Shown here in pieces: positions 15,067 to 24,618 of a DNA stretch of 64,000 nucleotides. Made by a program: the position numbers and the translations under genes. Every line of letters starts with the position of its first letter. Position 1 is the stretch's first letter. Under the pieces are notes generated by a model that worked only from the letters and a program-made list of their open reading frames with translations, did not search any database and was not told where the DNA came from. Source of the stretch: Bacteroidota bacterium (GTDB lineage Bacteria; Bacteroidota; Bacteroidia; Chitinophagales; Chitinophagaceae); assembly GCA_028876495.1 (NCBI GenBank), contig JAGWRO010000089.1, forward strand, positions 176,598-240,597, written 5' to 3'.

Positions 15067-18000
15067 ATGATAAAAAATAATTTCTTGAAACTAGTAAAAC
15101 AATATTCTTACTTTATTTTTATTCTTGCGACCACTTTTCTTTTTTCTGAAAATTTGCAGGCACAAGTTGAATTTATAGAGAATAAAGGACAGTGGGATCA
15201 TAAGGTTAAATTTATGAGTAGTGCAGGAAGCGGATCTTTCTTTTTAACTGATAAGGGATTTACTGTTGCTCAGTACAATCCTGATGATGTTGAAAATGTG
15301 AAAGTGAGAATGCATGAAGGCAATTCTAAGGCCACAGCAAACAGGCAACAGGAAAATGATTCTGTCAGAACAGATTCTTACTCAGTCCGATTTTTAAATT
15401 CACAAAAGCCTGTAATTGTGCCGGACAAAATTATTCCATCAGTCAATAATTATTTTATTGGAAATGATCCGTCTAAGTGGGGATCTAATTGTAAAATCTA
15501 TCTTGGTGTAACTTACAAAAATATTTATCCGAATATTGATTTGCGGTATTATACAGATGCTTCCGGCAATTTAAAATATGATTTTATTATAAATCCCGGA
15601 GCTAAGATAGGAGATATTGAAATGAAATATACCGGGCCTAAAAAGCTGTCAATAAAAAATCGTGAATTGCACATCTCTACATCACTTGGGATTAATAAAG
15701 AGCTTAAGCCTTATACGTACCAGGTTATTGATAATCAAAAAAAGGAATTGGATTGTCAATATATCATCAAAGGAGATGTGGTTAAATTTAAAGTGAAAGA
15801 TTACTCTCCCAACCAAACTTTGATCATCGATCCTACTTTGATATTTTTTAGCTATTCCGGGAGTACTGCAGATAACTGGGGATTTACTGCTACTTATGGC
15901 AAAGATGGTTCTTTTTATGGTGGAGGAATTGCTTTTGGTATTGGATTCCCTGTTTCCACGGGGGCTTACGAAAAATCTTTTAATGGCGATTTCGATATTG
16001 CTATTATCAAACTTTCTCCGGATGGCCGCAACCGCATTTATGCAACCTATATTGGTGGAAGCGGGGCTGATCAACCACATAGCCTTATAGAAGATCCTCA
16101 GGGAAATTTGATTATTGCGGGCAGAACCAATTCAAGTAATTACCCTGTAAAACCTGCTAGTGGAAAAGTTGGCACCGGTGGCGGATATGACATCGTTGTA
16201 ACCAAACTGAACTCAACCGGTAGTGACATTATTGGTTCTATGAGGATTGGCGGAACTGGTGATGATGGGGTTAATATTGCAGACGATCATAGTAACTTTT
16301 TGCAATCACTTAAAAGAAATTACGGGGATGATGCTCGCAGCGAAGTGTTATTAGATGGATCAAACAATATTTATGTAGCATCGTGTAGTTCTTCCGGAGG
16401 TAACAGTATTTCTTCGGGGGCTTTCCCAACCACTACTGGTGCTTTTCAAACAAAATTGAAAGGTAAACAAGATGCAGTGGTATTAAAAATAAATCCGGAT
16501 TGCAATAGTCTTTTATTCAGCACTCTAATTGGAGGAAGTGATAATGATGCCGCTTATGTTTTAACCTTTGGCAGTACCGGCAACGTATATGTAGCCGGTG
16601 GTACTGCCAGCGCTGATTTTTTTAATAACATCCCGACGGCAAATGTAATTAAACCGGCTAATGCATCTTTAAGCGGCTCTGGTGGAAATGGGACAGATCC
16701 ATGTGATGGCTTTGTGGTGGAATTGAATAATACAGGCACAGCCGCTGTTCGTGGAACATATATAGGAACTGATAAAGCTGATCAGATATATGGCATTGAA
16801 ACGGATAAATTCGGTTTTATTTATGTAATGGGCACTTCTGAGGGTAACATGAAAGTAATAAATGCTGCCTATTCAAACCAGGGAGGAAAACAGTTTATTT
16901 CGAAAATAAAACCAGACCTGTCTGGTTTTATTTATTCAACGGTCTTTGGTTCACCTAATTCGCAGGTTCCAAATATTTCACCTACCGCCTTTTTAGTTGA
17001 CCGTTGCGAAAACGTATACGTTTCCGGTTGGGGAGGTAAATCTAACAACGGCTTTTCTTCCGGCAATACAAAAGGGCTTCCGGTTACACCTGATGCAATC
17101 AAGCCTCAGACTGACGCTTCAGGCAGTGATTTTTATTTCTTCGTTTTACAAAAGGATGCAGCTTCTCAATTATATGGAACTTTTTTCGGCCAGGAAGACC
17201 CTCCCGGCAGAACAAGCCCTATTACTTTTGGTGATCATGTAGATGGAGGAACCAGTAGGTTTGATAAGAATGGTGTTATTTACCAGGCCATTTGTGCCAA
17301 TTGCTTCAAAAGTGTTGCTTTTCCCGGAACTCCCGGCGCATGGTCAAGATCTAATCAATCACTTGGGCAGAATGGTGAATGTAATCTTGGAATGCTGAAA
17401 ATAGAAATGGATTTTGCCGGTGTGCGATCAGGATTGCATACTTCAATTAATGGCGTTTCAAATGATACTTCCGGATGTGTGCCCTTACAGGTTGATTTTT
17501 CGGATACACTGAAAAAAGGAAAGCTTTATTATTGGTATTTTGGCGATGGTACCGGCGACACAACCACTGTACCTGCGACCTCTCACGTTTATCAGAATAT
17601 AGGCAAATATCCTGTGATGCTGGTATCAATTGATAGCACAACCTGCAATATTGCAGATACATCTTACAAAACTATTCGTGCAGGAAATAATAAAGCCAAC
17701 CTCGATTTTATTTCTCAAAAATTACAACCTTGTACTAATCTCAGCTATAATTTTACCAATACTTCCCAACCCACGCGTGGTAGTTTTCAGCCTGGCATAT
17801 TTACATGGGATTTTGGAGATAACACTCCTTTAGTAACTCAATCTCAAAATCCGGTCAACCATACATTTGCAGGTCCGGGAACATACCAGGTAACCCTCTC
17901 CATCAATGACAGTACATATTGTAATTCGCCAGACGATACAATAAAAACGGTCCGACTTTCACCCGAGGTGAAAGCGTCATTTGCAACACCATCTGCAGGC

Positions 18001-18723
18001 TGTGTTCCTTATAATGCAGTTTTTGAAAATAATTCGCTTGGGGGTATTAGTTTTCTTTGGGATTTTGGCGACGGTTCTACTTCTACACAAGATAATCCAA
18101 CGCATCTTTATACAAAAGTTGGTTCTTATATAGTTAAGTTAACTGCATTCGATTCTTCTTCCTGTAACAAAATTGATGATTCTTCATTTACAATTACAGT
18201 AAGCCCGATCCCCATTGCTGCATTTACGTATAATCCTTTGGTGCCAAAGGAAAATACTTTTACCAATTTTATAAATCAATCGATTGGAGCAACGCATTAT
18301 ACATGGAATTTTGGGGATGGCGATACTTCAACTCTTGAAAATCCGAAACACCTTTTTAATGCCACTGGTACTTATACCGTTTGTCTTAATGCAGCTAATA
18401 ACTTTGGTTGCAGCGATGATACTTGTTTAGATGTTAGCTCCCTTGTGAGGCCTTTGGTAGATGTTCCAAGTGCCTTTACTCCCGGGAAATTTGGTGCGAA
18501 CAGTATTATAAGAGTAGTAGGTTTTGGTATTAAAGAAATGATGTGGTCCATTTATAATCGTTGGGGACAGAAAGTATATGAAAGCAATAGTTTGAAAAGT
18601 GGTTGGGATGGAACTTTCAATGGAAAATTGCAACCAATGGATGTATATACTTATACACTTTCGGTAACTTTTTCGAGTGGACAAAAAGTAACGAAAACCG
18701 GTGATATTACATTATTACGTTAA
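15067..18723 (+). CDS. Large secreted PKD/beta-propeller protein with type IX sorting domain
   Basis: A 1218-residue exported protein. Signal peptide about 1-33 (ends NLQAQ). Residues about 34-255 start with FIENKGQW and match the N-terminal domain (DUF7948 type) of Bacteroidota secreted proteins. About 256-780 holds repeated SBBP/propeller-like units (YIGGSGADQPHSLIEDPQGNLIIAGRT and similar). Four PKD domains follow, with WxFGD motifs near residues 823, 914, 997 and 1079. A gliding-motility-type C-terminal sorting domain occupies about 1135-1218 (VPSAFTPG, WSIYNRWGQKVYES, GWDGTFNG). It is probably a surface adhesin or scaffold delivered by type IX secretion. The next gene, 5 bases downstream, encodes a PorP/SprF protein, the usual partner. 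Confidence 0.9.
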   Translation: MIKNNFLKLVKQYSYFIFILATTFLFSENLQAQVEFIENKGQWDHKVKFMSSAGSGSFFLTDKGFTVAQYNPDDVENVKVRMHEGNSKATANRQQENDSVRTDSYSVRFLNSQKPVIVPDKIIPSVNNYFIGNDPSKWGSNCKIYLGVTYKNIYPNIDLRYYTDASGNLKYDFIINPGAKIGDIEMKYTGPKKLSIKNRELHISTSLGINKELKPYTYQVIDNQKKELDCQYIIKGDVVKFKVKDYSPNQTLIIDPTLIFFSYSGSTADNWGFTATYGKDGSFYGGGIAFGIGFPVSTGAYEKSFNGDFDIAIIKLSPDGRNRIYATYIGGSGADQPHSLIEDPQGNLIIAGRTNSSNYPVKPASGKVGTGGGYDIVVTKLNSTGSDIIGSMRIGGTGDDGVNIADDHSNFLQSLKRNYGDDARSEVLLDGSNNIYVASCSSSGGNSISSGAFPTTTGAFQTKLKGKQDAVVLKINPDCNSLLFSTLIGGSDNDAAYVLTFGSTGNVYVAGGTASADFFNNIPTANVIKPANASLSGSGGNGTDPCDGFVVELNNTGTAAVRGTYIGTDKADQIYGIETDKFGFIYVMGTSEGNMKVINAAYSNQGGKQFISKIKPDLSGFIYSTVFGSPNSQVPNISPTAFLVDRCENVYVSGWGGKSNNGFSSGNTKGLPVTPDAIKPQTDASGSDFYFFVLQKDAASQLYGTFFGQEDPPGRTSPITFGDHVDGGTSRFDKNGVIYQAICANCFKSVAFPGTPGAWSRSNQSLGQNGECNLGMLKIEMDFAGVRSGLHTSINGVSNDTSGCVPLQVDFSDTLKKGKLYYWYFGDGTGDTTTVPATSHVYQNIGKYPVMLVSIDSTTCNIADTSYKTIRAGNNKANLDFISQKLQPCTNLSYNFTNTSQPTRGSFQPGIFTWDFGDNTPLVTQSQNPVNHTFAGPGTYQVTLSINDSTYCNSPDDTIKTVRLSPEVKASFATPSAGCVPYNAVFENNSLGGISFLWDFGDGSTSTQDNPTHLYTKVGSYIVKLTAFDSSSCNKIDDSSFTITVSPIPIAAFTYNPLVPKENTFTNFINQSIGATHYTWNFGDGDTSTLENPKHLFNATGTYTVCLNAANNFGCSDDTCLDVSSLVRPLVDVPSAFTPGKFGANSIIRVVGFGIKEMMWSIYNRWGQKVYESNSLKSGWDGTFNGKLQPMDVYTYTLSVTFSSGQKVTKTGDITLLR

Positions 18724-18728
18724 AACGA

Positions 18729-19760
18729 ATGAAAACGAATTTTAAGATATTTTTTCTATTTCCCTTTTATTTCCTTCTAATTGGATTGAACAAATCCTTT
18801 GGGCAGGATTTGCATTTTTCACAGTTCTTCAATAATCCATTACTTACCAATCCTGCAAATACCGGTTTTATTCCTGATGCTGATTACCGTCTGGGGGCAT
18901 CGTACCGAAATCAATATTCGAATATCATGTCTGTTCCTTACAAAACCATGAGTATTTATGGGGATGCGCAGGTTTTCAGGGATAGGATTGAAACAGGCTG
19001 GATGGGATTAGGCGGTGTTATTTTACGTGATGTTGCAGGAAGCGGAAGCCTTACTTCAACCAAAATTTATGGCTCTATCGCTTATCATCAAATGCTTGGT
19101 GAAAGTAGTTTGCTCACCGCAGGTTTTAATGTAGGATGGGCCAATAAAAGAATCGATCAAAGTAAACTCACTTTTCCGGACCAGTTCGACGGCCAGTTTT
19201 TTGATGCGACTTTGCCTACTTCTGTTCAACTATTAAATAACAGTGTAAGTTATTTCGATATGCAGGTGGGAATTAATTATGCCTATTTCCCTACGCAGGA
19301 TATTTATATAAATGCAGGCTATTCTATTCATCATGTCAACAGGCCCAAAGAAACTTTTTTTGGCGATGGTAATGCCAGCAGGCTCGATATGAGACACATA
19401 GGGTTTATTAATGGTATTATTAAGGTAAATAGCCAGGTCATTATTAATCCTGCAGCTTTTTATACAAGAATGGCAACCTCCAGTGAACTGACAGCAGGAA
19501 TGAGCGCGGCTTATAATCTTTCTGGTCATGGCGCTAAACAAGTTATCGGGGGGTTATTTTATCGTTACAATGATGCAATTATTCCGATGATAGGTTTAGA
19601 GATTAATCATATGCGTTTCACTTTTAGTTACGATGTAACCACTTCTTCTTTAAAAAATTACAACCATTCTTTTGGCGCCGACGAATTTAATCTATTATAC
19701 AAAGGTTACTACAATACCTTTAATGGTAACCGGCAGCAAACACTTTGTCCGGTTTTTTAA
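18729..19760 (+). CDS. PorP/SprF family outer-membrane protein
   Basis: A 343-residue outer-membrane beta-barrel protein of the type IX secretion PorP/SprF family. Signal peptide about 1-25 (ends SFGQ), then the hallmark DLHFSQFFNNPLLTNPANTGF at the mature N-terminus. The barrel strands end at SFGADEFNLLYKGYYN. These proteins are anchors or shuttle partners for substrates with type-B C-terminal sorting domains. It starts 5 bases after the large PKD protein, so the pair forms an operon and this copy is probably dedicated to that substrate. Confidence 0.93.
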   Translation: MKTNFKIFFLFPFYFLLIGLNKSFGQDLHFSQFFNNPLLTNPANTGFIPDADYRLGASYRNQYSNIMSVPYKTMSIYGDAQVFRDRIETGWMGLGGVILRDVAGSGSLTSTKIYGSIAYHQMLGESSLLTAGFNVGWANKRIDQSKLTFPDQFDGQFFDATLPTSVQLLNNSVSYFDMQVGINYAYFPTQDIYINAGYSIHHVNRPKETFFGDGNASRLDMRHIGFINGIIKVNSQVIINPAAFYTRMATSSELTAGMSAAYNLSGHGAKQVIGGLFYRYNDAIIPMIGLEINHMRFTFSYDVTTSSLKNYNHSFGADEFNLLYKGYYNTFNGNRQQTLCPVF

Positions 19761-19767
19761 AACTAAA

Positions 19768-19798
19768 TTTGTTTTTACGGCTTCCCTTTTCATCTTTG
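19768..19798 (+). promoter_or_regulatory. Promoter of proC (-33 TTTG, -7 CATCTTTG)
   Basis: A -33 TTTG at 19768-19771 and a -7 box CATCTTTG at 19791-19798 (one mismatch to TAnnTTTG) are separated by 19 bases, the standard Bacteroidota spacing. The predicted transcript start is near 19804. This leaves too little leader for an ATG at 19811 and favours the ATG at 19841. Confidence 0.6.
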
Positions 19799-19840
19799 TA
19801 AAAAAGTAGGATGAAAAATTCTTCTATAAAAAATAAGAGT

Positions 19841-20635
19841 ATGAACAAAAAAATTGCAATCATCGGTGGCGGAAACCTTGGTTCTGCTATTGCAGAAGGA
19901 TTATTAAAAAGTAAATTTTGTGCCCCTTCAGACATTATAATTACTAAAAGAAGGGTTGAAACTCTTCAAAAATTAAAAGAAAAAGGCGTAAAAATAATTT
20001 CTGATAATGCAGAAGCGGTGCGCAATAGTGAATTGGTAATTCTTGCTGTTAAGCCTTACCAGGTAAGCGATGTGTTGCAAAGTTTTAAAATGAAACTTAC
20101 GCAAAAACATATTTTGGTTTCGGTGGTTACCGGCGTTTTGATTTCTGAAATACAGGAAATTATTAAAAAGAATATTCCGGTTTTCAGGGCAATGCCGAAT
20201 ACCGCTATTTCTATCGAACAGAGTATGACGTGCCTTAGCTATACAAATGCAACAGAGGAGCAGATTAATTTTGTGGAAAAAATATTTACACCGGTTGGTA
20301 AAGTAACTGTTATAGACGAAAAATTGATGGAAGCTGCAACTATCCTTGGTGCATGTGGTACGGCTTACGCGATGCGATTCATTCGTGCAAGTATTCAGGG
20401 TGGAATTGAGATAGGATTTGATGTGGCTACTGCCAGTCTTATCGTTGCACAAACGGTAAAAGGAGCCGCAGAATTATTATTACAAAAAGGAACACATCCC
20501 GAGCAGGAAATCGATAAAGTTACTACTCCTAAAGGTTGTACCATAGCAGGTTTAAACGAAATGGAACACCAGGGTTTTAGTTCTTCATTGATAAAAGGAA
20601 TTGCTGTCAGTTATAAAAAGATTGCGAAAAATTAA
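19841..20635 (+). CDS. proC: Pyrroline-5-carboxylate reductase
   Basis: A 264-residue enzyme that reduces 1-pyrroline-5-carboxylate to proline with NAD(P)H. The dinucleotide-binding motif IAIIGGGNLGSAIAEGLL opens the protein. ILAVKPYQ, RAMPNTA and the C-terminal signature (TTPKGCTIAGLNEMEHQGF) are present. An upstream in-frame ATG at 19811 would add 10 residues, but the N-terminal Rossmann strand and the promoter position favour 19841. The length is standard. Confidence 0.96.
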   Translation: MNKKIAIIGGGNLGSAIAEGLLKSKFCAPSDIIITKRRVETLQKLKEKGVKIISDNAEAVRNSELVILAVKPYQVSDVLQSFKMKLTQKHILVSVVTGVLISEIQEIIKKNIPVFRAMPNTAISIEQSMTCLSYTNATEEQINFVEKIFTPVGKVTVIDEKLMEAATILGACGTAYAMRFIRASIQGGIEIGFDVATASLIVAQTVKGAAELLLQKGTHPEQEIDKVTTPKGCTIAGLNEMEHQGFSSSLIKGIAVSYKKIAKN

Positions 20636-20711
20636 AGAGGGTATTTTAATATTCAGTAAAATAAAATACAGACATAAAAGTTCTTTTACTGTGTTTACAA
20701 AAAATCAAAAA

Positions 20712-21983
20712 ATGATGATGAAAAGGAGATGTTATTTCTTTAGTAAGTTTTTTCCAATCCTTATTTTTTCCACCCTTTCAATATTTTCTGTTTTTGGATT
20801 TTCCAAACCTCTTGAATTAAAAAACGGTATTTGGAGAGCAACAATAGAAAGAACGGATGGAAAAGAAATTGTTTTTAATTTTCAATCGGAGGACAGTGCA
20901 GGAAAAAAAATTATTTATATCATTAACGGTAAAGAACATCTTTTGGTTGATAGCGTTGAAATACTTGCTGATTCTGTTTTTATTGAGCTTCCTTTTTTTG
21001 AATCCGGGTTTAAAGCAAGAATTACTAATAAAGGAAATCTGGAAGGTGAATGGATAAAACATTACGGAGAAAGAATATTAAGATTGCCATTCAAAGCGAT
21101 ATTTAATGCAAAAAGGTTTGAAGTTACCTCTGCGCCGTTTGCTGATATTTCAGGTAGATGGGTTTCCGATTTTTACAAAAACAATAAAAAGACTTCAACC
21201 TTTGTTGCTGAGTTTAAACAACAAGGCTCTCATGTTACTGGTACTTTTCTTGACCCCACCGGCGACTTTCGTTTTCTCGAAGGAGTAGTTACAGGTGACA
21301 CTTTAAAACTTTCGACTTTTGATGGCGCAAATGCTTATTTATTAACAGCAAAAATTGATAATGAAAATAAAATCTCGGGCGGCATGTTTTATTCCGGCGC
21401 AACAGGAACAGAAAGCTGGAGTGCAGTTAGAAATGAAAAGGCGAAACCGGCAAGTGGTTTTGACGAGACTAAATTAAAACCAGGCGCAAGTAAATTAAAT
21501 TTCACTTTTCATGATAGCAAGACCGGAAAACCTGTTTCAATCAATGATAAGAGATTTAAAGGCAAAGTAGTGGTGGTTCAGTTATTGGGTTCATGGTGCC
21601 CCAACTGTATGGATGAAACAAAATTTTTAAGTGCTTACTACAATAAAAATCATAAGAGAGGAATTGAAATAATTGGGCTGGCTTACGAGCGAACTACTGA
21701 TTTCAAAAGTTCACAGCAGGCATTAATGCCCTTTGAAAAAAGGTTGAATGTGAAATACCCTGTTTTGATAACAGGAGTGGCAGTTTCTGATTCATTGAAA
21801 ACAGAAAAAACTTTACCTCAGCTTGAACAAATAAAAGCTTTTCCTACTATTATTTTTGTTAGCAAAAAAGGAAATATCCAAAAAATTGACAGCGGTTTTA
21901 GTGGCCCTGCAACAGGGGATGAGTATACAAAATTTAAAAAAGAGTTTGACCGGATAGTTAACCAGTTGCTGAATGAAAAATAA
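20712..21983 (+). CDS. TlpA-like thiol-disulfide protein with extra N-terminal domain
   Basis: A 423-residue exported protein. N-terminal signal/anchor about 12-30. A beta-rich region of about 35-250 is not recognised; it includes two similar WxA..G..F-type segments (GIWRATIERTDGKEIVFNF and SGRWVSDFYKNNK). The C-terminal thioredoxin fold of the TlpA/AhpC-TSA type spans about 265-423, with redox motif WCPNC (Cys296 and Cys299). The frame is open upstream from 20601, but the ATG at 20712 directly precedes the signal peptide. It probably acts in the periplasm as a disulfide reductase. It lies 76 bases after proC. Confidence 0.87.
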   Translation: MMMKRRCYFFSKFFPILIFSTLSIFSVFGFSKPLELKNGIWRATIERTDGKEIVFNFQSEDSAGKKIIYIINGKEHLLVDSVEILADSVFIELPFFESGFKARITNKGNLEGEWIKHYGERILRLPFKAIFNAKRFEVTSAPFADISGRWVSDFYKNNKKTSTFVAEFKQQGSHVTGTFLDPTGDFRFLEGVVTGDTLKLSTFDGANAYLLTAKIDNENKISGGMFYSGATGTESWSAVRNEKAKPASGFDETKLKPGASKLNFTFHDSKTGKPVSINDKRFKGKVVVVQLLGSWCPNCMDETKFLSAYYNKNHKRGIEIIGLAYERTTDFKSSQQALMPFEKRLNVKYPVLITGVAVSDSLKTEKTLPQLEQIKAFPTIIFVSKKGNIQKIDSGFSGPATGDEYTKFKKEFDRIVNQLLNEK

Positions 21984-22012
21984 GATTGACTTTTCAGATT
22001 GAGCAGTAAACA

Positions 22013-22026
22013 AACTAATAACTAAT
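22013..22026. repeat. Two-copy heptamer AACTAAT between tlpA-like gene and waaA
   Basis: Two perfect tandem copies of AACTAAT lie in the 64-bp spacer between convergent genes. They sit inside the loop of a 10-bp inverted repeat (AGTAAACAAA at 22005-22014, TTTGTTTACT at 22040-22049). Too short to be strong alone; listed because heptamer repeats recur in this window. Confidence 0.35.
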
Positions 22027-22047
22027 ATTTCTGCTTTTATTTGTTTA

Positions 22048-23310
22048 CTAAAGCAGGTTTTTCGTTTTGATAAACGAAATTATTTTATCGGTTGCTCCCG
22101 CATTTTTATAAACGTAATTTTTAGCCGCAATACTTCTTGATGATAATTCTTTCGTGTTGTTGAAGAGGTCATCGACTACCTTTTCCAATTCTAATGCATT
22201 GTCAATAGAGATGGCCCCGCCGCATTCAATCAATTCTTCTGCTTCAAAATTTTTATCAAATTCAGGCCCGAAAATAACCGGCTTGCCAAACACCGCAGCT
22301 TCTAATATGTTATGAAGCCCGTCATAGCCAAAACCGCCACCCACGTAGGTTAAAGTGGCGTAATGATATAAACGTGAAAGCATTCCGATGTTATCGATGA
22401 TCAGGCAATTAGGTTGTCGGTTGTCAGTTAGCGGTTGTCTTTCCTCAATCCATTCCGAATAAAAAGCCGAACCTTCAAATTCTTTTTTTACATCCTGTAG
22501 ATTTTCTTCATCCACTTCGTGAGGCGCGATGATAAATTTTATTTGGGGGTGAGATCTTACATAATGAGTCCACTCTGCTTCATCTTCTTCCCACGTACTG
22601 CCTGCAACTATAACTTCACTGTCTCCACAGAAATCCGCAATACCTTCAACGTCCGTAAAATTTTTGACAATATTAATCACACGGTCACATCTTGTGTCTC
22701 CTGAAACGGTTATTTTCTCAAGCTCAACTAATTTTCCCAATTGCTCTTTAGAACTTTCATTCTGAACAAAAAAATGAGCGAATGATTTGAGCATATTCCG
22801 GTAAAAACCGCCGTACCATTTAAAGAAGGTTTGGTTGCTTCTGTAAATGCCGGAAACCATTAATAAAGGAATATCTCTTTTTTTTATTTCTTCCAGATAA
22901 TAATGCCAATATTCATATTTTACCCAAAGGACAAGTTGAGGCTTTAATATTCTCAGCCATTTTTGGGCATGTATTTTAGAATCCATTGGCAGGTAAAAAA
23001 TATTTTTAAAATCTTTATTGTTTTTTATGATTTCAAACCCCGAAGGAGAAAAAAAAGTGATAACGATGAATGCATCCGAAAACTCATCTTTTATTTTTTG
23101 CAACACCGGCCTTCCTTGCTCAAATTCGCCAAGACTGGCGCAATGCATCCAGACAACTTTTTCGTTTTTTAAACCGGCAACGATTTTTTCTAACTTTTCA
23201 AAAGTGTTTTTCCGGCCACTGATCCAAAGTTTTGCTTTCTTGTTCCAAAAAGAAACAAAGTAAATTCCCGCTTTGTATACGATCAGGAAGAGATGGTAAA
23301 AGATGATCAA
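22048..23310 (-). CDS. waaA: 3-deoxy-D-manno-octulosonic acid (Kdo) transferase
   Basis: A 420-residue GT30 enzyme that adds Kdo to lipid A at the inner membrane. The N-terminal hydrophobic segment, MHCASLGEFEQGRPVL at about 54-69 (with the conserved catalytic Glu), the VSGDTRCDR motif, and VGGGFG..GLHNILEAAVFGKPVIFGP near 330-355 are all present. The start is a TTG at 23310, with no ATG nearby; the -7 box TAGATTTG at 23330-23337 ends 19 bases before it. Residues about 291-300 (ERQPLTDNRQ) are encoded by a 7-bp tandem repeat, in a region that appears variable in the family. Confidence 0.95.
   Translation of the reverse strand: MIIFYHLFLIVYKAGIYFVSFWNKKAKLWISGRKNTFEKLEKIVAGLKNEKVVWMHCASLGEFEQGRPVLQKIKDEFSDAFIVITFFSPSGFEIIKNNKDFKNIFYLPMDSKIHAQKWLRILKPQLVLWVKYEYWHYYLEEIKKRDIPLLMVSGIYRSNQTFFKWYGGFYRNMLKSFAHFFVQNESSKEQLGKLVELEKITVSGDTRCDRVINIVKNFTDVEGIADFCGDSEVIVAGSTWEEDEAEWTHYVRSHPQIKFIIAPHEVDEENLQDVKKEFEGSAFYSEWIEERQPLTDNRQPNCLIIDNIGMLSRLYHYATLTYVGGGFGYDGLHNILEAAVFGKPVIFGPEFDKNFEAEELIECGGAISIDNALELEKVVDDLFNNTKELSSRSIAAKNYVYKNAGATDKIISFIKTKNLL
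22412..22439. repeat. Heptamer tandem repeat GGTTGTC x4 inside waaA
   Basis: Four 7-bp units on the plus strand: GGTTGTC, GGTTGTC, AGTTAGC, GGTTGTC. The complement of the unit (GACAACC) is the unit of the intergenic array at 50488-50515, which also has exactly four copies. Here the array is read through by waaA without breaking the frame. Confidence 0.8.
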
Positions 23311-23329
23311 AAAGTAATTGTTTTAGTTA

Positions 23330-23337
23330 CAAATCTA
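23330..23337 (-). promoter_or_regulatory. -7 promoter box of waaA
   Basis: Minus-strand TAGATTTG, a perfect TAnnTTTG match, 19 bases before the TTG start of waaA. It supports that start. Confidence 0.5.
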
Positions 23338-23440
23338 AAGTCAAATTTTTAAAACAGGAATCTCAATTAAAAGTTGGTCTGCTGCAAATCGTTTCGATGC
23401 CGGTTCTTAACACAAATAAATTTAATTCTTTTTCAATCCC

Positions 23441-23448
23441 TATCTTTG
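23441..23448 (+). promoter_or_regulatory. -7 promoter box of the DegT aminotransferase gene
   Basis: TATCTTTG, a perfect match, 21 bases before the ATG at 23470. Its location rules against the upstream in-frame start at 23374. Confidence 0.6.
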
Positions 23449-23469
23449 CACCCGTTAAAAAAAAGCCTT

Positions 23470-24615
23470 ATGAAACCTATACACATGGTGGATTTAAAGC
23501 AGCAATATCTTCACATAAAAGAGGAGATAGACGCTGCTGTTGCCGGCGTTCTTGATAGTGCCCTTTTTATCGGTGGCCCGCAGGTAAATGAATTCGCCAA
23601 TAAACTTGCAAAATATCTTGGAGTAAAACATGTAATTCCGTGTGCTAACGGAACAGATGCTTTGCAAATTGCGATGATGGCGCTTGATCTTCAACCAGGT
23701 GATGAGGTGATCACACCTTCTTTTACTTACGTAGCTACTACCGAAGTGATCGCGTTATTAAAATTAAAACCCGTTTTTGTAGAAGTAGATACTAAAACAT
23801 TTTGCATAGATCCCGGGGCGATAAAAAAAGCCATTACGCCCAAAACAAAAGCGATCGTTCCGGTTCATTTATATGGTCAGTCTTGCCAGATGGAAGAAAT
23901 AATGGCCATTGCCAATGAGCATAATTTATACGTGATAGAAGATAATGCCCAATCAATCGGCAGTGATTTTACTTTTAAAAACGGCACCACAAAAAAGACA
24001 GGAAGTATTGGCAATATAAGTTGCACTTCTTTTTTTCCCAGCAAGAATTTAGGTTGTTATGGAGATGGAGGCGCCATCTGCACCAATGACGATGCGCTTG
24101 CAGACAAATTAAAAATGATTGCCAACCATGGGCAGAAGAAAAGATATTATCATGAAATAGTGGGATGCAATTCGCGTTTGGATGCATTGCAGGCAGCAAT
24201 ATTAAATATTAAATTACCGTTATTGGATGGCTATATTGAAGCAAGAAGAAAAGCGGCGGACTTTTATGATAATGCGTTTAAAGAGAATGATAAAATCACT
24301 ACTCCTTTTCGCTCGGATTATTCTAAACACGTTTTCCACCAGTATACACTGATATTGGAAAACGTAGAAAGCCCCGAAAGCTTTAGGGACGGGCTTCAGG
24401 CGTTTTTAGCAGAAAATAATATTCCTTCGATGATCTATTACCCGGTGCCTGCGCATAAACAAAATATGTTCGCAAAATTTGGCGGAGCAGATTATGATTT
24501 GGAAAAAACAGATTGGCTTACGCATAGGGTAATTTCATTGCCTATGCATACTGAACTTGATGAGGAACAACTAAATTATATCACCAAAAAAGTGTTAGAA
24601 TACGTAAATAAATAA
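23470..24615 (+). CDS. DegT/DnrJ/EryC1/StrS sugar aminotransferase
   Basis: A 381-residue PLP-dependent aminotransferase of the nucleotide-sugar family. It opens with MVDLKQQY, has ANGTDALQIA for PLP phosphate binding, and SFFPSKNLGCYGDGGA with the PLP lysine at residue 192. It is the first gene of the nucleotide-sugar cluster and has its own -7 box. It probably adds an amino group to a 3- or 4-keto nucleotide sugar for surface polysaccharide; the exact sugar cannot be read from sequence. The start at 23470 is chosen from the family N-terminus and the promoter. Confidence 0.93.
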   Translation: MKPIHMVDLKQQYLHIKEEIDAAVAGVLDSALFIGGPQVNEFANKLAKYLGVKHVIPCANGTDALQIAMMALDLQPGDEVITPSFTYVATTEVIALLKLKPVFVEVDTKTFCIDPGAIKKAITPKTKAIVPVHLYGQSCQMEEIMAIANEHNLYVIEDNAQSIGSDFTFKNGTTKKTGSIGNISCTSFFPSKNLGCYGDGGAICTNDDALADKLKMIANHGQKKRYYHEIVGCNSRLDALQAAILNIKLPLLDGYIEARRKAADFYDNAFKENDKITTPFRSDYSKHVFHQYTLILENVESPESFRDGLQAFLAENNIPSMIYYPVPAHKQNMFAKFGGADYDLEKTDWLTHRVISLPMHTELDEEQLNYITKKVLEYVNK

Positions 24616-24618
24616 AAA

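Noticed and set aside
22005..22049. Inverted repeat AGTAAACAAA/TTTGTTTACT as a terminator between the TlpA-like gene and waaA
   Set aside because: A 25-nt loop and AT-rich arms make a poor terminator; the motif GTTTACT is also seen after several other genes (3118, 32645, 59000, 62585), but without a consistent structure.
23374..23469. Long form of the DegT aminotransferase starting at 23374
   Set aside because: A perfect -7 promoter box lies inside this segment (23441-23448), so it cannot be translated from the main transcript.
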